From Microvirga sesbaniae (GTDB taxonomy: Bacteria; Pseudomonadota; Alphaproteobacteria; Rhizobiales; Beijerinckiaceae): a DNA stretch of 64,000 nucleotides. How positions within the stretch are numbered: the stretch's first letter is position 1; each line of letters begins with the position of its first letter. Position numbers and translations under genes: made by a program. Shown here in pieces: positions 1 to 7,972 of this stretch. Under the pieces are notes generated by a model that made no database searches, was not told the origin of the DNA, and saw only the letters and a program-made list of their open reading frames with translations. The stretch lies in the NCBI RefSeq assembly GCF_025460805.1, contig NZ_JAMXFJ010000013.1, positions 1-64,000 on the forward strand. The letters are read 5' to 3'.

Positions 1-2
1 AC

Positions 3-755
3 GACAAGCAGGTGGTCAACTACGACGGCAAGGTCGGCTACTACGACCAGACCGCCTATCTGTGGAAGACCGGCATCTACCGCGGCACGGCGCCCGAGAC
101 CCTGGCCGTGCAGGTCAAGAACCTCTCGCTGGAGACCGGTGCGGACCTTCCGGACTGGACTCCGGGCTCGACGACATCGCCCACGCCGTCCCCGACGCCC
201 ACTCCGTCCCCGACGCCCACTCCGTCCCCGACGCCCACTCCGTCCCCGACGCCGGGCGGCAGCCTCACCGGCACGAGCGGCAACGACGTTCTGAACGGAA
301 CGTCCGCCAACAACGACGTCATCAACGGCGGAGCGGGCAACGATACCATCAACGGCTTCGGCGGCAACGACCGGCTCTGGGGTGGAACTGGCAAGGATAA
401 GCTCAAGGGCGGCTCAGGGCATGACATCTTCGTGTTCGAAGCCAAGAGCAATGCGAAGAACATCAATTGGGATAAGATTGTCGACTTCAACGTCAAGGAC
501 GATACGATCTGGGTCGAGAACAGTGCCTTCAAGGCCTTGGGCAAGAAGGGGACAGAGGCTAAGCCGTCGAAGCTGTCGAAAGAGATGTTCTGGATCGGTG
601 AGGCGGCGCACGATGCCTCCGACCGCATTATCTACGACAGGAAAAAGGGCATCCTGTACTACGATCAGGATGGCACTGGCAGCTCGCTCCAGGCGCAGAT
701 CGCCACGCTCTCCAAGAACCTCAAGATGACCGCAGCCGACTTCTTCGTCATCTAA
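3..755 (+). CDS. C-terminal part of a secreted RTX protein, probably a polysaccharide lyase (5' end outside window)
   Basis: The frame is open to the window edge, so only the last 250 residues are visible. Residues 1-50 include YLWKTGIYRGTAPET, which resembles the end of heparin-lyase-I-type polysaccharide lyases (family recall, moderate trust). Residues about 56-86 are a Ser/Thr-Pro linker made of SPTPTP units. Residues about 89-145 hold RTX-type calcium-binding nonapeptides (GGAGNDTIN, GGNDRLWGG, GGSGHDIFVF). The last 110 residues have the IVDF...DDTIW and YYDQDGTGS...ADFFVI pattern usual at the C-terminal type I secretion signal of alphaproteobacterial RTX proteins. I infer an extracellular, calcium-loaded enzyme exported by a T1SS encoded elsewhere. 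A hairpin terminator follows the stop. The same C-terminal domain recurs in a broken gene near 38 kb. Confidence 0.75.
   Translation, partial: DKQVVNYDGKVGYYDQTAYLWKTGIYRGTAPETLAVQVKNLSLETGADLPDWTPGSTTSPTPSPTPTPSPTPTPSPTPTPSPTPGGSLTGTSGNDVLNGTSANNDVINGGAGNDTINGFGGNDRLWGGTGKDKLKGGSGHDIFVFEAKSNAKNINWDKIVDFNVKDDTIWVENSAFKALGKKGTEAKPSKLSKEMFWIGEAAHDASDRIIYDRKKGILYYDQDGTGSSLQAQIATLSKNLKMTAADFFVI
187..253 (+). repeat. 18-bp coding tandem repeat (about 3.7 copies)
   Basis: Three identical 18-bp units start at 187, 205 and 223, followed by a 13-bp partial unit. Each adds six residues to the Pro-Thr-Ser linker between the catalytic and RTX parts. The exact identity of the copies suggests recent slippage and variable linker length between strains. 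Confidence 0.9.
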
Positions 756-768
756 CGATCAATCTTAT

Positions 769-802
769 CAAGGAGGCTCAGGATCGAGCCATAGCCTCCT
801 TG
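769..802 (+). terminator. Hairpin terminator of the RTX gene
   Basis: The perfect 10-bp arms caaggaggct (769-778) and agcctccttg (793-802) begin 13 nt after the stop codon, with a 14-nt loop. There is no long T-run, so this is a rho-independent-like hairpin rather than a textbook terminator. Confidence 0.65.
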
Positions 803-1330
803 AACTATCGCACCGCCAAACCCCGGGATCAAACACCTTCGGTTGAACCATCGAAGTCGCTGGAGAATGCATTCTCCTTTGGGTTGACACAGTGTCTGGT
901 TACGCCGCCCAAGTGGTCACCGAGCTCCCGCCACAGACCGACGATCTTCACGAGATCCGCAGTCCCCGTGGGCCGAGAAAGTCCGAACTTACCTTCTGGC
1001 GCACAGGGCTCCATATCGACCACGAACTCGGAATGTAGGAAGCTGACCCGTCGTCGAGACGCCTCTCAGTGCCGAGAGCAAGGACGACCTCTGGTCCCGT
1101 CCTGCTTGTGCCGCGAATGAGATTCGCGGCATCGGTGCCAAATGAAGCCGACAGAGCAGCGATGGGAGGAATAATTCGAAACATAATCGTCGTTTTCGGA
1201 GGTCGGGCTTGGGCTGAAATCGCGATGACGGGCCGAAGCCAATCATCGAAGCAGCCTCGCTCGGTCACCTGTTGCTTACCCGAAGCCATCGGAAACATAC
1301 AGCTTCTACAGCTATGTCATTGAAAATGAA
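803..1330. other. Intergenic stretch without a recognisable gene
   Basis: This 528-bp stretch lies between the RTX terminator and tRNA-Arg. Short open frames exist on both strands, but none shows a ribosome binding site, a recognisable domain or a natural amino-acid composition. I see no RNA motif here. Confidence 0.6.
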
Positions 1331-1407
1331 TGGCGCACCCGACACGATTCGAACGTGTGACCTTTGCCTTCGGAGGGCAACGCTCTATCCAGCTGAGCTA
1401 CGGGTGC
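1331..1407 (-). tRNA. tRNA-Arg (anticodon CCG)
   Basis: The minus strand folds as a complete 77-nt tRNA. The acceptor stem GCACCCG pairs with CGGGTGC, the D arm contains AGCTCAGCTGGATAGAG, and the anticodon stem TTGCC/GGCAA encloses loop CTCCGAA with anticodon CCG. The T arm contains GTTCGAATC and the 3' CCA is encoded (tgg at 1331-1333 on the plus strand). It reads CGG arginine codons, which are frequent in GC-rich genomes. No integrase or duplicated 3' end is visible nearby, so nothing suggests use as an attachment site. Confidence 0.97.
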
Positions 1408-1479
1408 TTGCGGCGATGGGCCTGTTTCTTCCCTACCCGATAACGGCCCGGAGGGCAACCTCTGCCGACAGAGGCAGAT

Positions 1480-1507
1480 GCGGCCGTCCCGGAGCAGGGA
1501 CGGCCGC
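1480..1507 (-). terminator. Hairpin downstream of the TerC gene
   Basis: Perfect 11-bp arms at 1480-1490 and 1497-1507 enclose the 6-nt loop ggagca, 37 nt beyond the stop of the minus-strand TerC gene. A T-run is missing, so termination efficiency is uncertain. Confidence 0.55.
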
Positions 1508-1543
1508 GACGCGAGAAGGCCGCAGGATCCAGCCCGCGTGGCG

Positions 1544-2224
1544 TCAGGTCTCGTCAGTGGCGGCCCGCTGCCGGGAGACATAGCCGAGAGCGAGCACCAG
1601 GGCGGCCCCCACGATGGCGGTGGGAATCTCGGCCTTGTGGCTAAGGTCCTGACCGAGCCGTTCGATCAGCCACGGATCCGAGATCAGCATCTCCCCGGCC
1701 ACCCAGCCCAGGAGGGCCGCCCCGGCCCAGACGAGAAGGGGCATCCGGTCCAGCAGGGCCATGATGAGAGCCGCCCCGGCCACGATGAGCGGGATGGAAA
1801 TGGCGAGGCCGATGGCGAGAAGGGCTGTGGAATCCTGCGCCACCGCGGCAATCGCCAGAACGTTGTCGAGGCTCATGACCGCGTCGGCGACCACCACGGT
1901 CCAGACCGCATGCCAGAGGCGGTCGGTTTCCCTGACGCCGCCTTCGTCCTCGTCTCCCTTCAGGAGCTTCACGGCGATCCAGAGGAGGAGGAGGCCGCCG
2001 ACGATTTTCAGGAACGGCGTCGCAAGGAGCGCCGCGACCAGGACCGTAAAGACGATCCGAAGGCCCACGGCGACGCCGGCGCCGAGGATCATGCCGATCC
2101 GGCGCTTGTCTTCCGGCAGGCCGCGGCAGGCGAGCGCAATGACCACGGCGTTGTCACCGGACAGGATCACGTTGATCCAGATGATGCCGAGCAGTTTGAG
2201 AACTTGAGGGAAAAGGGCTTCCAT
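1544..2224 (-). CDS. TerC family (YjbE-type) integral membrane protein
   Basis: This 226-residue membrane protein has about seven hydrophobic segments. It carries the two acidic family signatures, ILSGDNAVVIAL near the N terminus (about residues 20-31) and VMSLDNVLAIAAVAQ near residues 117-131. In TerC/Alx/MntE-related proteins these buried aspartates are linked to Mn(II) or other metal-ion export, including metal loading of secreted proteins. Ion export at the inner membrane is therefore likely, but the substrate is an inference. The gene is monocistronic, with a hairpin downstream. I looked upstream for a yybP-ykoY manganese riboswitch, often linked to this family, and found none. Confidence 0.85.
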   Translation of the reverse strand: MEALFPQVLKLLGIIWINVILSGDNAVVIALACRGLPEDKRRIGMILGAGVAVGLRIVFTVLVAALLATPFLKIVGGLLLLWIAVKLLKGDEDEGGVRETDRLWHAVWTVVVADAVMSLDNVLAIAAVAQDSTALLAIGLAISIPLIVAGAALIMALLDRMPLLVWAGAALLGWVAGEMLISDPWLIERLGQDLSHKAEIPTAIVGAALVLALGYVSRQRAATDET

Positions 2225-2411
2225 GACGGGGAACTTGAATGACGGTCGAGCTCAGCGGCAACGGAGGTTCGCCCGCCCACCGGCGACGGCCGATGCAGGG
2301 GCGAAATGCGGTTGAAAGCCGTTCTCGAATAACAGGGGAGCGCCGTATCAGGCGCATGACGCAATCGACCGGAAACATGCGGACTTGGCTTCCGGACAAG
2401 CCAGGCTGCGA

Positions 2412-2771
2412 TCAAAGGGCGGGTGGCCCCGTCGCACGCAGGGATCCGAGAAGGTTGAAGTTGATGAACCGCCAGGGGTCGATGCCAGCCCCTGCCCCTC
2501 GGGCGTTGATCAGGAGGGGGCAAGCCCCATCTGCCGGCGCAAAAACCTCTGAGGTTCCGTCGCCGTCACTCCATTCCTCCGGACCGCTCTCCCGCTCCGT
2601 CTCTCCGCTGTCGGAGCCATCGATCAGCAGAAAAGCTTTCTCGAGCTGAAGGGGAAAGGAGGTCTCCGCACCCGCATGATCGATCGCCGGCAGCCACGCC
2701 AGGAACATCAGTCCAAGCAACGCCTGCACGATGGCGAACGAGACGCGGGGTCGGGCCAATGCTCTGTTCAT
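2412..2771 (-). CDS. Small secreted or membrane-anchored hypothetical protein
   Basis: The ATG at 2771 opens a 119-residue frame whose first 35 residues look like a signal peptide: basic MNRALARPR, then a hydrophobic stretch ending WLPAIDHAGA before ETSF. The mature part is acidic (DGSDSGETERESGPEEW) and has one cysteine near CPLLINARG. I recognise no family. The frame can extend upstream to 2927, but that part lacks protein-like composition. The Shine-Dalgarno is weak, so the start and even the reality of the gene are uncertain. Confidence 0.4.
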   Translation of the reverse strand: MNRALARPRVSFAIVQALLGLMFLAWLPAIDHAGAETSFPLQLEKAFLLIDGSDSGETERESGPEEWSDGDGTSEVFAPADGACPLLINARGAGAGIDPWRFINFNLLGSLRATGPPAL

Positions 2772-2976
2772 CCGAGCGAATGGTACTCCATGGCGGGCAA
2801 CCTCTCTCCCTAACCCGATCGGAGGCCTCAGAGCAACCGAAGCGGGCGCATACGAGGTCCGCTCCAAGCCCGTCACGCTTGAGCTGCGCCTGAAGAGACA
2901 TTGCGCCGACGGCAGATCCTGCCTCAAGATGCCGTCCGGGCGACCCGCTCAGAATCGCTTTCCATAGGAGAGCTCA

Positions 2977-3396
2977 ATGGCAGCCCCGAACGACCATGTT
3001 TCCCTTCTTCGTGAAGCCTATGCCCGATGGGTGGAGAGCAGAGGCCGCGATTGCGAATGCTGGATGAACATCATTGCCGATGATGTCACCCTCGGCTCCC
3101 TCGCGGAAGGTTCGCCGCAAGTGCCCTTCACGGCCCGCCGGACCAGCAAGGCGGGCGTGCGCGCCTATCTCGATGACCTGATGCGCGACTGGGAGATGAT
3201 CTCCCACGCCATGGACGATTTCATTGCCCAGAACGACCGTGTGGCCGTGGTGGGGCGGGCGGTCTGGCGCCATAAGGGCACTGGCAAGGTGGCCGACACC
3301 CGCAAGGTCGACATCTGGCGGTTCCATAACGGGAAGGCAGTCGATTTCGAGGAATATTACGACACCGCCGGGCTCATCGCCGCGGCGACGCCTTGA
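2977..3396 (+). CDS. NTF2-like / SnoaL-like domain protein
   Basis: This is a 139-residue single-domain protein of NTF2/SnoaL size. It begins with a long helix (HVSLLREAYARWVESRG), followed by DVTLGSLAEG and the sheet-forming segments VAVVGRAVWRHKGTGK and TRKVDIWRFHNGKAVDFEEYYD, the pattern of the curved beta sheet in ketosteroid-isomerase-like proteins. Family members bind small hydrophobic ligands or catalyse isomerase, cyclase or epoxide-hydrolase reactions; the substrate cannot be told here. A clear ribosome binding site (aggag, 7 nt before ATG) fixes the start. It converges with the rsuA-like gene, whose stop lies 22 bp away. Confidence 0.75.
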   Translation: MAAPNDHVSLLREAYARWVESRGRDCECWMNIIADDVTLGSLAEGSPQVPFTARRTSKAGVRAYLDDLMRDWEMISHAMDDFIAQNDRVAVVGRAVWRHKGTGKVADTRKVDIWRFHNGKAVDFEEYYDTAGLIAAATP

Positions 3397-3417
3397 GCCG
3401 CGCGGGCGGAACCAGCC

Positions 3418-4167
3418 TCAGCCGCCTGCGGCACGCGGCAGGACCTGGGCGAGGTCGGCCTCGCCGAGCAGGCGGTACCGCCCCGGCTCCAGGTCCTCCG
3501 GCAGGGCCAGACCGCCGATCCGGTCGCGATGCAGGGCCGTGACATGGTTGCCGAGCGCCGCGAACATGCGCCGGACCTGATGATAGCGGCCTTCCGTCAG
3601 GGTCAGGGTGGCGCTGGTGCTGGACATGACCTCCAGCCGCGCCGGCAGGAGGGGCTTGTCCTCGCCCTCCAGCATCAGGGTCCCGGCCGCGAAGATCTCC
3701 GCCTCGTCGCCTCGCAGGGGACGGTCGAGCGTCACGCGGTAGCGCTTGGAGATGTTGGCCCGGGGCGAGATGATCCGGTGCAGCAGAGCGCCGTCGTCGG
3801 TCATGAGCAGCAGCCCCGACGTGTCCTTGTCGAGCCGTCCGATCGTCGAGATGGCCGGATCGCGCCGGCGCCAGCGCTCGGGAAGCAGGCCGTAGACCAA
3901 GGGGCCGGCCTCCTTGTGCGAACAGGTGATGCCCAGGGGCTTGTGCAGCATCAGGGCCAGACCGGGAGGCGGGTCGAGCGGCTTGCCCTGGATGCGCATC
4001 CGCTCCGAGAGGTCGCGCGTCACGGCGATGCGCCGATCGGAATCCTCGATCTCGACCCCGTCCAGAGTGACCAGACCCGCGTCGACCAGCGACTGGACCT
4101 CCCGGCGCGAGCCATAGCCCATATTGGCCAGGAGCCGGTCGAGACGCAGCGTCGGAACCTTGCTCAT
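3418..4167 (-). CDS. rsuA: Pseudouridine synthase, RsuA/RluB/E/F family
   Basis: The protein has 249 residues, the size of RsuA-type enzymes. Residues 1-60 form an S4 RNA-binding domain (LRLDRLLANMGYGSRREVQ). The catalytic domain carries the family signature GRLDKDTSGLLLMTDDG, whose aspartate is the nucleophile for uridine isomerisation, and later TLTEGRYHQVRRMFAALG. The expected reaction is U516 to pseudouridine in 16S rRNA, but RluB/E/F cannot be excluded without a tree. The start overlaps the stop of the upstream methyltransferase by 4 nt (ATGA), so both are probably one translationally coupled rRNA-modification operon. Confidence 0.88.
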   Translation of the reverse strand: MSKVPTLRLDRLLANMGYGSRREVQSLVDAGLVTLDGVEIEDSDRRIAVTRDLSERMRIQGKPLDPPPGLALMLHKPLGITCSHKEAGPLVYGLLPERWRRRDPAISTIGRLDKDTSGLLLMTDDGALLHRIISPRANISKRYRVTLDRPLRGDEAEIFAAGTLMLEGEDKPLLPARLEVMSSTSATLTLTEGRYHQVRRMFAALGNHVTALHRDRIGGLALPEDLEPGRYRLLGEADLAQVLPRAAGG

Positions 4168-5093
4168 CGGGCGGCCTCGTAGATCTTGTAGCCGTTCGCC
4201 TCGACCTTCGGCGTCACGCGCTTGAACAGGCTTTTCAACACGGCCTCGTAGGGAAGGTGTCGGTTGGCGACGAGCCAGAGAACCCCGCCCGGTCGGAGAG
4301 CCTCCGCGGCCCGGCGGATGAAGGCCTGCCCGAGGCTCTGATCCTCGGCGCCGCCATCATGGAACGGCGGATTCATCACCACGAAATCGAGGCCTTTCAG
4401 GTCGAGGCCGCTGCGGATATCGGCCCAGCGGACCTCAGTCCGCGGTTCCTCCACGTTGCGCCAGGCCATGTCGACGGCGCGACGGTCGATGTCGATCAGG
4501 GTCAGGCGTTCCACCGCCGGGGAGGCCAGGACCGTCCGGGCGAGAATACCGATGCCGCAGCCGAAATCCGCTCCCCGACCGCTCAAGGACGGCAGGGTCT
4601 GCTCCAGGAGGGCGCTGCCGGGATCGAGGCGGTTCCAGCTGAAGACGCCGGGCCATGTCCAGAGCCCCAAGGCGTCGTCGACCCGGGGGCTGCCCTCGGC
4701 CAGGGCATCTTCGAGTCCGACCGGACGTGCAGGCCGTGCACCGGTGCAGATGCGGTGATGACGACGGGACGTCTCGGCGACGTCACAGCCGAAACCGTTG
4801 AGTTCCTTGCGGATCCGCGAACCGCCTTTGTCCTTGGGCGCCAGAACCGTCAGGGACCCGCCCGGGGCAAGCGCCCGCAGGGCCAGGGCGACGGTGTAGC
4901 GCCGTTCCACCGTTCCAGGCGGGGCCAGGACGACCATGCGGTCGAGAGAGCCATCCTCCTGCCGTTCCAGCGATCCGGAACCGGGGATCAGAGGCGAGAA
5001 CTGGATGGCTCCAGCCGGAACGTCGGCCAGTTCGCCCGGAGGCGTCCCATAGACGCCGCTTGGTTTCGTGTCTTGCAAGGTCACCGAGCCCAC
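4164..5093 (-). CDS. Class I SAM-dependent methyltransferase, RsmC-like
   Basis: The layout is that of RsmC (16S rRNA guanine-N2 methyltransferase). An N-terminal degenerate methyltransferase half (AIQFSPLIPGSGSLE, ALRALAPGGSLTVLAPKDKGG) precedes an active C-terminal half with the SAM-binding motif GADFGCGIGILARTVL and the catalytic VVMNPPFHDGG (NPPF). An open frame extends to a GTG at 5201, but that would overlap the upstream small gene by 62 nt. I therefore prefer GTG at 5093 (309 aa), which leaves 46 nt between genes; neither start has a strong Shine-Dalgarno. It couples to the rsuA-like gene by ATGA overlap. The exact rRNA or other substrate is inferred. Confidence 0.8.
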   Translation of the reverse strand: MGSVTLQDTKPSGVYGTPPGELADVPAGAIQFSPLIPGSGSLERQEDGSLDRMVVLAPPGTVERRYTVALALRALAPGGSLTVLAPKDKGGSRIRKELNGFGCDVAETSRRHHRICTGARPARPVGLEDALAEGSPRVDDALGLWTWPGVFSWNRLDPGSALLEQTLPSLSGRGADFGCGIGILARTVLASPAVERLTLIDIDRRAVDMAWRNVEEPRTEVRWADIRSGLDLKGLDFVVMNPPFHDGGAEDQSLGQAFIRRAAEALRPGGVLWLVANRHLPYEAVLKSLFKRVTPKVEANGYKIYEAAR

Positions 5094-5139
5094 GCTGAAC
5101 GCCGGCGTTCTTAATATGCCGCGATCCGGAAGGTAAGAC

Positions 5140-5358
5140 TCAATGAGTGCGGCCGGTCTGCTTTGCCCCGACGGCCCGGATTTCCGATTCTCCGACCGCA
5201 CGCTGAGTGCCGCTCAGGGTGTCGCGGATCCGATAGCCCAGCTCGCCAGCGCTGTTCTCCGGCATCAGGCGAACGATCTCATAGGTTCCGCTCGTGCGAT
5301 CCGCGAAATGGGCTGCGGCGGCATGAACGAGTTGCCCCATGGAATATTTGTGGCTCAC
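5140..5358 (-). CDS. Conserved-looking small protein downstream of the cold-shock gene
   Basis: This 72-residue protein starts at GTG 5358, chosen because GGAG lies 7 nt upstream; an internal ATG six codons later is the alternative. It contains the compact segment GTYEIVRLMPENSAGELGYRIRDTLSG followed by QRAVGESEI, which looks like a small beta-rich domain. I know similar unnamed proteins from Hyphomicrobiales but can assign no function. It lies 28 nt after the hairpin that terminates the cold-shock gene, so its expression may depend on readthrough. The base composition is like its neighbours. Confidence 0.6.
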   Translation of the reverse strand: MSHKYSMGQLVHAAAAHFADRTSGTYEIVRLMPENSAGELGYRIRDTLSGTQRAVGESEIRAVGAKQTGRTH

Positions 5359-5382
5359 GGGAGACTCCTTTCGAGAATAAGC

Positions 5383-5408
5383 AAAAAGCCGCCCTTGAGG
5401 GGCGGCTT
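5383..5408 (-). terminator. Intrinsic terminator of the cold-shock gene
   Basis: On the minus strand a 9-bp GC-rich stem (arms 5400-5408 and 5386-5394, 5-nt loop) is followed directly by TTTTT. It lies about 40 nt after the cold-shock stop and just before the 72-residue gene. Confidence 0.85.
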
Positions 5409-5446
5409 CGGGAGGCGGCGCAGAGGCCAAGCCTGGTCAAGCGACA

Positions 5447-5656
5447 TTACGCCGTTTGAATGTTGTTGACGGCGACCTTGCCGGAGCGGCGGTCTTCGGC
5501 GGTGTCGAAGGAGACCTTCTGGCCCTCGCGCAGGCCGCGGATGCCGGCGCGCTCGAGCGCGGTGGCGTGAACGAACACGTCCTTGCTGCCGTCGTCCGGC
5601 TGGATGAAGCCGAAGCCCTTCTGGTCGTTGTAGAACTTAACAGTGCCCGAAATCAT
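5447..5656 (-). CDS. cspA: Cold-shock domain protein (CspA family)
   Basis: This is a 69-residue single cold-shock domain. RNP-1 is KGFGFIQPD and RNP-2 is DVFVHATAL, the aromatic and basic surface that binds single-stranded RNA or DNA. Such proteins act as RNA chaperones that melt secondary structure during cold shock or growth changes. The start ATG at 5656 is preceded by AAGGA with 7-nt spacing; the 13 codons further upstream in frame are not protein-like. A GC-rich stem followed by T residues terminates the message. The 269 bp upstream could be a long structured leader, as is usual for csp genes, but I could not identify specific leader elements. Confidence 0.93.
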   Translation of the reverse strand: MISGTVKFYNDQKGFGFIQPDDGSKDVFVHATALERAGIRGLREGQKVSFDTAEDRRSGKVAVNNIQTA

Positions 5657-5925
5657 GGGAGTATCCTTGGTAAGGCTGATATGCACGTGAGCCAAGGGCG
5701 TGCAACCGCACGACCTCGCGCTCGGGTTCGTCGATGTTTGGGAAGAGTGTCTGAACGTGCGCCTGGAAGGCCAAGGCGTAACGGCCCGATTGTCCGGCCA
5801 AATGTCGATAGGAGCTATCTAGGGCCTCGATGCGGCGAATACAAGGCAGGATTGCCGAGAACGAGCCACCCGCTCCGGCAAAGCCCGGAGCAGGGTGATC
5901 GATCGGGACCGTCACGGGGTTCGTT

Positions 5926-6264
5926 TCAGTACTTCAGCCGCAACGCCCGGACGCTCCCGCCGCCGTCCGCGCAGGCGATCCGGGCCCGGGGGCACGCGGA
6001 GACATAGGCCGGCGTGGGGCAGTAGGTCTGCATGAAGGTCTCGTCGATGGCGCAGGTCACGTGCACCCGGTAGAAGCCCTGCGGGCCGCTCGGCGCGTCA
6101 TGCAGCACGGAATAGCCCAGCCCCTGGTCGGCGAGTCGGGCGATCGCGCGGCCGGGCTGAAGCCGGCCGGTCTCGAACCGTGTGGTCGTCCTTACATCGG
6201 CCGCCTGGGCGGCGGACCCGATCAGACCGGTTGCCAGGATGATCCCCATCAAAAGCCGCGTCAT
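5926..6264 (-). CDS. Small exported cysteine-containing protein, function unknown
   Basis: This 112-residue protein has a clear signal peptide: MTRLLMGIILATGLIGSAAQA with a probable cut after AQA. The mature part has four cysteines (in VTCAID, QTYCPTP, SACPRA, IACADG), consistent with two disulfides in the periplasm. The start is set by the signal peptide and by AGGAG about 11 nt upstream; an in-frame extension to 6309 is not protein-like. I recognise no family. It stands alone between the cold-shock gene and a plus-strand small gene. Confidence 0.65.
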   Translation of the reverse strand: MTRLLMGIILATGLIGSAAQAADVRTTTRFETGRLQPGRAIARLADQGLGYSVLHDAPSGPQGFYRVHVTCAIDETFMQTYCPTPAYVSACPRARIACADGGGSVRALRLKY

Positions 6265-6497
6265 GCTGCGCCTCACTCCTGTTGCAAGAGACGGCGGTGC
6301 CGAACCCACCAGGCCGTTACGTCACTGCCCTCCCGGGATAACTGCAAAGCTGCCGTCCGGGATCCATGGCATGCCTCTGCACGAAGGATTAACCACACCC
6401 CTGCCCTCCGCCCCCGGGCTGCGGGACTTTAAGCAACCGGTAGGATCTTGTGCCGGATAAACGCTGCCAGTTGTAGGCGTGAACTGTCCAGGATCCC

Positions 6498-6782
6498 ATG
6501 CACCACATCCATCTCGCTGAGGGTATGCGGCTTCGTTTTCCGGCGCGCAGCGCCGATTTCGACCAGGGCGTCGAGATCGGGATCGTCGCCGCACTGATGA
6601 GCCAGGATCTGACGGAATTCACACGCAGGATCTCCAACGAGAATCTGGGCCAGGTGCGTGCCCTGGTGGAGCAGTTCGGCTACCGGCTCGTCGAAGGCCC
6701 GGCCGATGGGGAATTTGTGGAGCTCAACTTCTACAGTCGCACCGCCCGCCCGCGTCTGCGCGTCGTGCATTCGGGGACCTGA
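6498..6782 (+). CDS. Small hypothetical protein
   Basis: This 94-residue protein is cytoplasmic by composition, with no signal peptide or membrane segment. It has a charged helical middle (DQGVEIGIVAALMSQDLTEF, NLGQVRALVEQFGYR) and a beta-like end (FVELNFYSRTARPRLRVV), a balanced composition typical of a real gene. AGGA lies about 7 nt before the ATG. It converges with the DMT transporter, whose stop is only 5 bp away. I do not recognise the family. A competing minus-strand frame runs through the same DNA but reads as an arginine-rich shadow. Confidence 0.55.
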   Translation: MHHIHLAEGMRLRFPARSADFDQGVEIGIVAALMSQDLTEFTRRISNENLGQVRALVEQFGYRLVEGPADGEFVELNFYSRTARPRLRVVHSGT

Positions 6783-6787
6783 GGCGG

Positions 6788-7717
6788 TCAGGCTGAAAAT
6801 CTCTTCTGCAGGGCGCGGACGCGCTCCCGGTAAGCCGTGTAGAAGCCGCTCACGGCGATGAGACAGGCCCCGGTGACCGTCCAGGAGTCCGGCAGCGACC
6901 CGAAGACCAGATAGCCGAGCGTGCCGGCCCAGATCAGCTGGACATAGGAAAACGGCGCGATCAGAGACGCATTGCCGTGGCGATAGGCCAGCACCACGAA
7001 CCCGTGGCCGATCGCGAACAGGACGCCCATGCACAGGCCGAGCGCGATCTCGGTTCCGTTGGGAGTCACCCAGTGAAAGGGCATGAGCACGCTCAGAACG
7101 AGGCTGCCGACCGAGGCCGAATAGGCGAGCGTCGTGAGAGCCTGGTCACCGTTGATCTTGCGGGTCACCACGGCGCCGATGGCCCAGCTCGACGCGCTGA
7201 TGATCGGCAGGAAGGCCGCCGGCTGGAAGGTGCCCGCGCCGGGACGCACCACGATCATGACCCCGATGAGGCCGATCGCCGCTGCGCTCCAGCGCCGCCA
7301 GCCGACGGTCTCGCCGAGGAACAGCACGGAGAGCGCCATGATCAGGATCGGCGAGACGAAGAAGATCGCCGTCGCATCGGCCACGGGCAGATGGGGCAGG
7401 CTCTGGATGAACATGATGGACGAGCCCACCATGCCCAGACCTCTGAGCACCTGAAGGCCCGGCCGCCGAGAGCGCAGCAGGGTGGCGCCGCCCTTGATCA
7501 GCACGACCGGGATGATGACGAGCGCGAAGGTGACATAGCGCATCCAGGCCACTTCCGGCGGCGGCAGGGTGGAAGCGAGCTGCTTCGTGATGACGTCAGC
7601 CACGGAAAACACGATCGTGGAGGCGATCAGGAACAGGATCCCCCGCAACGGAGAGGCCGGCGCGCCGGAGGGCACAGGCGGAGCCGGGTTCGTCCGGGCA
7701 ACGGGGTCGGAGGTCAT
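6788..7717 (-). CDS. DMT superfamily (EamA) permease
   Basis: The 309 residues contain ten hydrophobic segments arranged as two EamA repeats. The first starts at GILFLIASTIVFSVADVITKQLA and the second at FLPIISASSWAIGAVVTRKI; the end is short and basic (YRERVRALQKRFSA). Members of this drug/metabolite superfamily export amino acids, nucleosides or other metabolites, or serve as general permeases, so the substrate cannot be predicted. The first 20 residues are a Pro/Ala-rich cytoplasmic leader. The gene is monocistronic and divergent from the MFS transporter. Confidence 0.85.
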   Translation of the reverse strand: MTSDPVARTNPAPPVPSGAPASPLRGILFLIASTIVFSVADVITKQLASTLPPPEVAWMRYVTFALVIIPVVLIKGGATLLRSRRPGLQVLRGLGMVGSSIMFIQSLPHLPVADATAIFFVSPILIMALSVLFLGETVGWRRWSAAAIGLIGVMIVVRPGAGTFQPAAFLPIISASSWAIGAVVTRKINGDQALTTLAYSASVGSLVLSVLMPFHWVTPNGTEIALGLCMGVLFAIGHGFVVLAYRHGNASLIAPFSYVQLIWAGTLGYLVFGSLPDSWTVTGACLIAVSGFYTAYRERVRALQKRFSA

Positions 7718-7972
7718 GAAGAGCTCAAAAAATGAGGCTCGCGCGGCGAAGCGACGAGCCTGAAGGTCTCGAGTTTGGAGGATATGAATGCGGATAGAAT
7801 ACTGTTTTGGCGTGCCGAGAAGTGCAAACTCGGCAGATAGTCCATGCTTCTGGGGAATGGGTCGATCAATCGACGGGCTGACACTTGCGCTCTAAGCATG
7901 GAAGCCTCGAAGAGCCTGGTGCCTGGATCGTGTGGCAAGCCTGTCCATCGAGCAGGCATGCGGAATGAGTTC

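Noticed and set aside
187-253. Short regular repeats that could suggest a CRISPR array
   Set aside because: Units are contiguous without spacers and encode the Pro-Thr linker in frame.
800-1323. Several short frames on both strands between the RTX terminator and the tRNA
   Set aside because: No ribosome sites, no recognisable domain, and mutually overlapping in different frames.
2225-2411. Manganese (yybP-ykoY) riboswitch upstream of the TerC gene
   Set aside because: The conserved core sequences are absent.
5637-5915. 92-residue minus-strand frame upstream of the cold-shock gene
   Set aside because: It overlaps the cold-shock ribosome site and looks like csp leader DNA.
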